Source: Kribbella qitaiheensis
GTDB lineage: Bacteria > Actinomycetota > Actinomycetes > Propionibacteriales > Kribbellaceae
Direction: 5' to 3'
Assembly (NCBI RefSeq): GCF_014217565.1
Contig: NZ_CP043661.1
Span: 1,488,001-1,552,000, forward strand
DNA: 64,000 nucleotides
Part shown: in pieces, positions 58,628 to 64,000 of the stretch
Position numbering within the stretch: the stretch's first letter is position 1
Layout of the letters: each line of letters begins with the position of its first letter
Position numbers and translations under genes: made by a program
Notes under the pieces: model-generated
Databases searched by the model: none
What the model was told of the DNA's origin: nothing
The model's input: the letters and a program-made list of their open reading frames with translations, nothing else

Positions 58628-59575
58628 TCAGGACTTGCGCTTGGCTACTTCTTCGGTGGCGGCGGGGAGGACCTTGTGGAGGTCTCCTACGACGCCGAAG
58701 TCGACCAGTTCGAAGATCGGGGCTTCTTCGTCCTTGTTGACGGCCACAATGGTCTTCGAGGTCTGCATGCCGGCGCGGTGCTGGATCGCGCCCGAGATGC
58801 CTGCCGCCACGTAGAGCTGCGGTGAGACCGTCTTGCCGGTCTGGCCGACCTGGTAGGCGTGCGGGTACCAACCCGAGTCCACCGCGGCACGCGAGGCACC
58901 GACAGCGGCGCCCAGCGAGTCCGCGAAGCCCTCGATCGGCCCGAAGTCGCCACCGGTACCGCGACCACCGGACACGATGATCGCCGCCTCGGTGAGCTCC
59001 GGCCGGCCGGTGGCCTCGCGCGGCTTCGACTCGGTGATCCGCGCGGTCTTGGCGGCGTCGGAGATCGTCACGTCGAACTCCTCTACCTCCGGCGAGGTCT
59101 GGGCCGCCTCCGGCGTCGCCGCGTTCGGCTTCACCGTGATGATCGGCGTCCCGTGCGTGATCTTCGACTGGACCGAGTAGTTCCCCGCGAACACCGACTG
59201 TGTGGTGACAGGACCGGCCTGTACGTCGACGGCGTCGGTGATCAGCCCGGACTCGAGCTTGACCGCCAAGCGGGCGGCGATCTCCTTGCCCTCGGCGCTC
59301 GAGGAGATCAGGATCGCGACCGGCTCGATCTTGGCCGCGACCTGCTGCAGCGCTTCCGCCTTCGGAGCGACCAGGTACTGCGTCAGCTCAGGGTTGGTCA
59401 GCGCGATCACCTTCGTGGCGCCGTACTGGCCGAGCGCGGGCAGCGCGTCCTGGACACCTTCGCCGATGTAGACGGCAACCGGCTCGCCCAGACGGCGCGC
59501 GATGGTGAGGAGTTCCGCGGTCGTCTTACGGACCTTGCCACCGGTGTGGTCAACGAGAACGAGAACGTTCGACAT
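58628..59575 (-). CDS. etfA: electron transfer flavoprotein alpha subunit
   Basis: The 315-residue subunit holds FAD and passes electrons from acyl-CoA and other flavin dehydrogenases to the quinone pool. The C-terminal FAD domain shows [61 protein letters not shown] and INKDEEAP-like [23 protein letters not shown]. The N-terminal domain is standard. It starts 14 bases after etfB. Confidence 0.96.
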   Translation of the reverse strand: MSNVLVLVDHTGGKVRKTTAELLTIARRLGEPVAVYIGEGVQDALPALGQYGATKVIALTNPELTQYLVAPKAEALQQVAAKIEPVAILISSSAEGKEIAARLAVKLESGLITDAVDVQAGPVTTQSVFAGNYSVQSKITHGTPIITVKPNAATPEAAQTSPEVEEFDVTISDAAKTARITESKPREATGRPELTEAAIIVSGGRGTGGDFGPIEGFADSLGAAVGASRAAVDSGWYPHAYQVGQTGKTVSPQLYVAAGISGAIQHRAGMQTSKTIVAVNKDEEAPIFELVDFGVVGDLHKVLPAATEEVAKRKS

Positions 59576-59589
59576 GCTCTGGTCGCCCC

Positions 59590-60385
59590 TCAGAGGAACT
59601 TGTTGGTGGACAGGAACTCGACGAGCTGGGTAGCGCCGCTACCGTCCTCGTCGGTGACGATCGTGCCGGCGGACCGCGGCGGCCGGGCGGTGACCTCGGT
59701 GACCTCGGTCCAGGACGAGGCCGCCCCGACCTGGTCGGCGGAGATCTCCAGGTCGGCCAGCGACCAGGTCTCTACCGGCTTCTTCTTCGCGGCCATGATG
59801 CCCTTGAAGGACGGGTAGCGCGGCTCACCGGACTGGTCGGACACCGAGAGCACGAGCGGCAGGGTGCCCTCGATCGTGTCGCTGGCGGTGTCGCCGTCGC
59901 GGCGGATCGTCACGGTGTTGCCGTCGACGGTCACCGACGAGCCGAGCGTGACACCGGGCAGCCCGAGCCGCTCCGACACCATCGCCGGTACGACGCCCAT
60001 CGAGCCGTCGGTGGAGGCCATCCCGAACACGACCAGGTCGGCCTCGAGCTTGCCCAGCGCCTTGGCCAGGATCAGCGAGGTCGCCACGGCGTCGGAGCCG
60101 TGGATCCCGTCGTCGTTCACGTGGACGCCGGCGTCGGCGCCCATCTGGAGACCCTTCTTGATGGCGTCCGCGGCCTGCTCCGGCCCGACCGTGAGGATGG
60201 TCACGGTGCCCTCGGAGCCTTCACCGACTGTGTCCTTCACGGTCAGAGCGGTCTCGACGGCGTACTCGTCCAGTTCGGACAGCAGCCCGTCGACACCGGC
60301 CCCGGTCCACCGTGTTGTCCTCGGAGCGGAAGCGGCGGTCCGCGGTGGCATCCGGCACGAACTTCGCGCAGACGACGATCTTCAT
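59590..60385 (-). CDS. etfB: electron transfer flavoprotein beta subunit, with apparent +1 frameshift
   Basis: The ATG at 60385 opens KIVVCAKFVPDATADRRFRSEDNTVDR. An extra base in the C run 60300-60303 breaks the frame; without it the protein reads VDRAGVDGLLSELDEYAVETAL and continues to 59590 as a normal 264-residue beta subunit (AMP-binding VVFGMASTDGSMGVVPAMVSERLGLPGVT). It partners EtfA. The change matches the single-base insertions in serA, ilvC and the GNAT gene, so the gene is probably intact in the cell. Confidence 0.94.
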
Positions 60386-60524
60386 AGCGTGTGGGACCCC
60401 TTCTGGTTAACGGTCACTCCCAGCCTGCCACGGATGTTACCCGCGAGAAACATATGCTCCGTGCGAGTCCCATCACAGTCACCAGTGGCGCCAGGGCCCT
60501 GAGTCGGGCCATTAGGCTCACCTG

Positions 60525-61259
60525 GTGACCGAGACGTTACCGCTCACCGGGGAGAGGACCGCCCCCGGGATCTGGCACGAGAACTATTGGTACGCCCGGC
60601 ACCTGGCGGCGTACCAGTGGCTGACCGGGCTGATCCCGCCGGCCGGTCGCGTCCTCGACGCCGGCTGCGGCGAGGGGTACGGAGCAGAACTCCTCCGTAC
60701 TGCGGGCGCCAGGTCGGTGGTCGGCCTCGACTACGACCCTACTGCGTTGCATCACATCGGGAAGGCTTATCCACAGCTCAGAACCCTGCAGGGGAATCTC
60801 GTCCAGCAAGGCCTCGCCGACGACTCGTTCGACCTGGTGGTGTCGATGCAGACGATCGAGCACCTCTGGGACCAGCCGGCCTTCGTCGCGGAGTGCGCGC
60901 GAGTGGTCCGGCCCGGCGGCGCCGTAGTACTGGCGACGCCCAACCGGCTCACCTTCCCACCGGGGAACTGGTACCACACCAGGGAGTTGAGCGGCCCGGA
61001 ATTTGTCGACCTGGTGGCCGCCAAAATGGAAGTCACCACCGTTGCAGGCCTCCAGCACGGACCCCGGTTGCGCGCCTGGGAAGCGCAGTACGGAAAGATT
61101 GTCGACGCTCAGCTGGCGGATGATCACCAGGAGTGGAGCCAATCTCTGATAGACCTTGTTCGATCAGTGCGAGCCACCGACTTCGCAGTCGAGGAGTCCA
61201 CCCCCACCGGGACCGCGGACTCGCTCGACCTCTTGGTCGTCGCTCGGTCGACCCGTTGA
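60525..61259 (+). CDS. class I SAM-dependent methyltransferase
   Basis: The 244-residue protein begins LTGERTAPGIWHENYWYARHLAAYQWL and has SAM motif I RVLDAGCGEGYGAELL (about residues 42-57), motif II VVGLDYD, and SFDLVVSMQTIEHLWDQPAFVAECARVVRPGGAVVLATPN. It belongs to the large Methyltransf_11/UbiE-like group; substrate unknown. Start GTG at 60525. It is divergent from etfBA. Confidence 0.88.
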   Translation: MTETLPLTGERTAPGIWHENYWYARHLAAYQWLTGLIPPAGRVLDAGCGEGYGAELLRTAGARSVVGLDYDPTALHHIGKAYPQLRTLQGNLVQQGLADDSFDLVVSMQTIEHLWDQPAFVAECARVVRPGGAVVLATPNRLTFPPGNWYHTRELSGPEFVDLVAAKMEVTTVAGLQHGPRLRAWEAQYGKIVDAQLADDHQEWSQSLIDLVRSVRATDFAVEESTPTGTADSLDLLVVARSTR

Positions 61260-61442
61260 CCAGCTCCCGACCAGCCTCCGGAGATAACCATCCGGCCAAG
61301 GCTTGAAGAAATTGACCCCAGGTGACTTCTATTACACCGGCTGGGTATGTCAGAGTCGTCCGCGTCCTTCGCGACCTGTCTGGCTGCCGCCCCGGTTGCC
61401 ACGTCACAGTCGGACCCTGACCATGGTTTGGATTCCTTGAGA

Positions 61443-62705
61443 ATGAAAAAGCTTGTTCTAGCGATCGGCGTCGCACTGACCGCCGTCGCCGCCGCCGTCG
61501 TGGTGTTCCTCGGTGGACCGTCGAACGCGTCGCCGATCTCCCAGGACGCCGTCGTCTCCCCCAACCCGTCGGACAAGACGCCGCGGGTCCAGGACGGCGC
61601 CGTGTACAAGATGCTCTACACCGGCGGCGTCACGTTCGTCGGTGGCCAGTTCACCCAGGTGAAGACGTACACCAACACCGGCACCTTCAACCGCAACCGG
61701 TTGTTCGCGTTCAACGCCAGCACCGGTGGCGTGACCGGACTGCACGCCACCTTCAACTCCGAGGTGTGGGCACTCGCGACCGACGGCACCAACCTCTGGG
61801 TCGGCGGCTACTTCAACACGGTCAACGGCGTGAAGCGGACCGGTGTGGTCAAGCTCAACCCGGCGACGGGTGCCGTCGACACCAAGTTCAACGCGAACCT
61901 GAACGGCTCGGTCACCGACATGGCTTACGTGAAGGGCCGGCTCATCCTGGGCGGCAGCTTCAGCAAGCACCTGGCCGCGGTCAACCCGGCCACCGGCGGC
62001 GACACCGGCTACATCAACATCGCGTTCGCCGGCGCGCCGAACTACGGCGACCCGGGCCCGACCAAGGTGTTCCGGTTCGCGGTCAACCCAGCCGGCACCC
62101 GGATCGCGCTGGTCGGCACCTTCACCTCGGTCGGCGGTCAGGCCCGTCAGCGCGCCGCGATGATCAACCTGGGCACCAGTTCCGCCTCGGTCAGCGGCTG
62201 GTACTCGTCGCTGTGGAACAACACGTGCAGCACGGCGGCCCCGTCGTACACCCGTGACGTCGACTTCTCGCCGGACGGTTCCTTCTTCGTGATCGTCACC
62301 ACCGGCGCGGGCTTCCCGGACGAAAAGAACCGGCTGTGCGACTCCGCGAGCCGCTGGAACACCAACGACCAGAAAACCACCTACCCGATCTGGGTGAACT
62401 ACACCGGTGGCGACACGTTGCTCTCGGTCCAGGTGACCCGCGCGGCCGTCTACGTCCAGGGCCACCAGCGCTGGCTGAACAACCCGCACGGCGATAACTT
62501 CCCCGGCGACGGCGCGGTCGACCGGCCGGGCATCGGTGCGCTGAACCCGAGCACCGGTAACGCCTACTCCTGGAACCCGACCAAGGAACGGGGAGTCGGC
62601 GGCTACGACCTGCTGCTCAGCCCGGGCGGCCTCTGGGTCGGCTCCGACACCACCCACATCGGTGGCGAGGTGCACGAGCGGCTGGCCTTCCTCCCGCTCC
62701 CGTAA
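61443..62705 (+). CDS. secreted beta-propeller protein
   Basis: The 420-residue precursor has a signal peptide (MKKLVLAIGVALTAVAAAVVVFLGG, residues 1-25, with processing near SNA/SPI). The body has repeated blades of the form VYKMLYTGGVTFVGGQFTQV, VWALATDGTNLWVGGYFNTV, VTDMAYVKGRLILGGSFSK and RIALVGTFTSVGGQ, like DUF5122/delta-60-type or PQQ-like propellers. Two Cys (NNTCST, RLCDSA) may pair. No catalytic motif. The nearer ATG at 61443 was chosen because the signal peptide starts there. Confidence 0.82.
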   Translation: MKKLVLAIGVALTAVAAAVVVFLGGPSNASPISQDAVVSPNPSDKTPRVQDGAVYKMLYTGGVTFVGGQFTQVKTYTNTGTFNRNRLFAFNASTGGVTGLHATFNSEVWALATDGTNLWVGGYFNTVNGVKRTGVVKLNPATGAVDTKFNANLNGSVTDMAYVKGRLILGGSFSKHLAAVNPATGGDTGYINIAFAGAPNYGDPGPTKVFRFAVNPAGTRIALVGTFTSVGGQARQRAAMINLGTSSASVSGWYSSLWNNTCSTAAPSYTRDVDFSPDGSFFVIVTTGAGFPDEKNRLCDSASRWNTNDQKTTYPIWVNYTGGDTLLSVQVTRAAVYVQGHQRWLNNPHGDNFPGDGAVDRPGIGALNPSTGNAYSWNPTKERGVGGYDLLLSPGGLWVGSDTTHIGGEVHERLAFLPLP

Positions 62706-62727
62706 TTGCCCTCAGCAACCAATAGCG

Positions 62728-62758
62728 ACGGCCCCGGATCCTGGTGATCCGGGGCCGT
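62728..62758. terminator. bidirectional terminator hairpin
   Basis: ACGGCCCCGGATC (62728-62740) pairs perfectly with GATCCGGGGCCGT (62746-62758) across a 5-base loop, between two convergent genes. Confidence 0.85.
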
Positions 62759-62785
62759 TCTGCGTCCGCTGCTACAGCAGACCTG

Positions 62786-63751
62786 CTACGGACGGACGAA
62801 GCGCTCGATGATCTTGCCGGCGATCAGGTAGACCAGCGCCGCGATCCCCCAGTTCACCAGCAGGGTGTTCTTGGCGGTCTCCAGCCGGAACAGGTCCTTG
62901 AACGGGCCGACGATCTCGCGACCGCGATCCAGCACGAACCGGACGATCTCGTTGCTCTGGTTCGCCTGGTCGAGCGCGGTGAAGAGCGCACCAAGAGCCA
63001 GTACCGCAGCCGCCAGTACGGCGATCAGCCAGATCGCCGAGGCGATCACGTTCCGGGTTCGCTTCACCCCGGAGCCGACGGTCGACATCGCCGCCTTGCC
63101 CTTGCCGCCGGCCACGCCGGTCGAGGCCGACTTCGCCACCGGGTTGCCGGGCTTCTTGGCGGCCGCCGGCTTGTTACCGACGACACCGGTAGTCGGCGTA
63201 CTGGCCACTGCCGGCTGACGAGTGAGCGGTTTCGTCACCGAGGTGTCGTCCTTCTTCCCGTCGACAGCCCCCGCGGCAGCCTCCTCAGCGGCTTTCTCGC
63301 GGGCCCTTTGCGCCGCGACGATCTCCGCGGCGGTCTTGGGCTTGGCCGCTTTCGTCGCCGTGGCGGTCGAGCCACGAGCGCCGGTCGAAGTCTCCTCGGC
63401 CTTCGCGTCCGGCGGTGTCACCGCCTTCTCGGCATCGGCGGCGTCGGCCGCTTTGTCGTCGTGAGTACCCACGTCGTCCATCTCCTCAGCCGGGGTCGGT
63501 TCCTCGTCCGCCACCGGTCCCAGCACCGGCGGCTTCTTCCGCTTGTTGCCCGGGACCGGACGCGGCGTCAATCTCCGCCGCACGCCTGGCACCGGGGCCG
63601 GCAAGACGTCGTCCACACTGTCCAACGTAGCGACGTCCGCACTCTCGGCCACAATCGGCACCGGTTCGACCGCCCGGTGCCGTGCGCCCGTGATCGAGCC
63701 GTCGGCAGCAGCCTGGTCAAGACTCGACCGCTGGCCGTTGGCGTCAGCCAC
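62786..63751 (-). CDS. Ala/Lys-rich membrane protein
   Basis: The 321-residue protein has a long disordered Ala/Pro/Lys/Glu-rich N-terminal part (about 1-215), a membrane helix (NVIASAIWLIAVLAAAVLALGALF), an amphipathic segment (IVRFVLDRGREIVGPFKDLFRLE) and a last hydrophobic stretch (TLLVNWGIAALVYLIAGKIIERFVRP). The GTG at 63751 is preferred over an ATG at 63784: it follows GGAGAGGAGAAG and overlaps the preceding stop. Function unknown. Confidence 0.75.
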   Translation of the reverse strand: MADANGQRSSLDQAAADGSITGARHRAVEPVPIVAESADVATLDSVDDVLPAPVPGVRRRLTPRPVPGNKRKKPPVLGPVADEEPTPAEEMDDVGTHDDKAADAADAEKAVTPPDAKAEETSTGARGSTATATKAAKPKTAAEIVAAQRAREKAAEEAAAGAVDGKKDDTSVTKPLTRQPAVASTPTTGVVGNKPAAAKKPGNPVAKSASTGVAGGKGKAAMSTVGSGVKRTRNVIASAIWLIAVLAAAVLALGALFTALDQANQSNEIVRFVLDRGREIVGPFKDLFRLETAKNTLLVNWGIAALVYLIAGKIIERFVRP

Positions 63752-64000
63752 GCTGCTTCTCCTCTCCGACGGCGTCCGGGACATAGTGCCCGACTGGCGA
63801 GTAACTTGAGAACCCCTGGGTCACATCTGCTTTATCACCACTCGTAGGTGATCCGTTACCGGGCGGCGCGCCGCCCTCCCCCACCGGAAGCCCAGCCGGT
63901 CCGACGGGCGCAGGCTCAGCCGGTCCGACGGGCGCAGGCTCAGCCGGTCCGACGGGCGCAGACTCCTCCGGTACTGCGGGCGCTCCCGCGCGCAGCCGGG
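63744..64000 (-). CDS. C-terminal part of a Pro/Ala-rich protein, cut by the window edge
   Basis: The frame is open from the right edge and ends TQGFSSYSPVGHYVPDAV...RG at 63744. It contains three repeats of PVGPAEPA-like octapeptides. Its stop lies inside the GTGGCTGA start of the next gene, so the two are coupled. The identity depends on sequence beyond the window. Confidence 0.65.
   Translation of the reverse strand, partial: RLRAGAPAVPEESAPVGPAEPAPVGPAEPAPVGPAGLPVGEGGAPPGNGSPTSGDKADVTQGFSSYSPVGHYVPDAVGEEKQRG
63894..63965. repeat. three 24-base tandem repeats inside the partial gene
   Basis: Units CAGCCGGTCCGACGGGCGCA plus GGCT begin at 63894, 63918 and 63942. They encode the Pro/Ala octapeptide repeat on the minus strand; the third unit differs by one base. 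Confidence 0.85.

Overview
The window is about 64 kb of very GC-rich, mostly coding DNA. It looks chromosomal and actinobacterial. The gene content (split ilv/leu/serA genes, GatCAB, LigA, MnmA, EtfAB, a GH54 arabinofuranosidase, 10-methyl fatty acid genes) and the protein style fit the Nocardioidaceae; Kribbella is my best guess, made from memory without a search. No rRNA, tRNA or CRISPR array was seen.

Layout. 0-18 kb, mostly minus strand: branched-chain amino acid and serine genes (ilvD, then ilvB-ilvN-ilvC behind a leader-peptide attenuator, serA, leuB, ilvE). Among them lie an envelope/stress cluster (holin-like, DUF3618, YihY-type proteins), an aldo/keto reductase and a secreted arabinofuranosidase with a LacI-type operator. 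18-25.5 kb: a MoaD-like/BNR pair, a hydroxyacid dehydrogenase, a gene remnant, a two-gene operon for 10-methyl-branched fatty acids, and a PQQ-type sugar dehydrogenase lipoprotein. 25.5-29.9 kb: an accessory island between two inverted arms of about 435 bp, holding a decayed IS1380-family element, a stress-protein-like gene and an unrecognised gene. 30-42 kb, minus strand except one ACT gene: gatCAB, ligA, a MetE-like gene, mnmA and a cysteine desulfurase. 41.9-42.5 kb: an intergenic stretch rich in palindromes and tandem repeats.

43.3-58.5 kb, plus strand: the most interesting block. Nine tightly coupled genes encode an S12-type serine hydrolase, a complete peptide ABC transporter (one subunit is a permease-ATPase fusion), a fused S9 peptidase/S12 hydrolase, an M20 hydrolase, a GNAT acyltransferase and an enolase-superfamily N-acylamino acid racemase. 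A PucR-type regulator follows. The last three enzymes match the known N-succinylation route that turns D-amino acids into L-amino acids. I therefore propose a system that imports D-amino-acid-containing peptides, cleaves them and inverts their stereochemistry. A short motif (GGATCGGACRA-like) lies in front of both the operon and the regulator.

58.5-64 kb: etfA/etfB, a methyltransferase, a secreted propeller protein and two membrane/proline-rich proteins.

Four otherwise intact genes (serA, ilvC, etfB and the GNAT gene) each carry one extra base directly after a CGGCC core. This looks like a systematic sequencing error rather than decay, so those genes are annotated as CDS with a frameshift.
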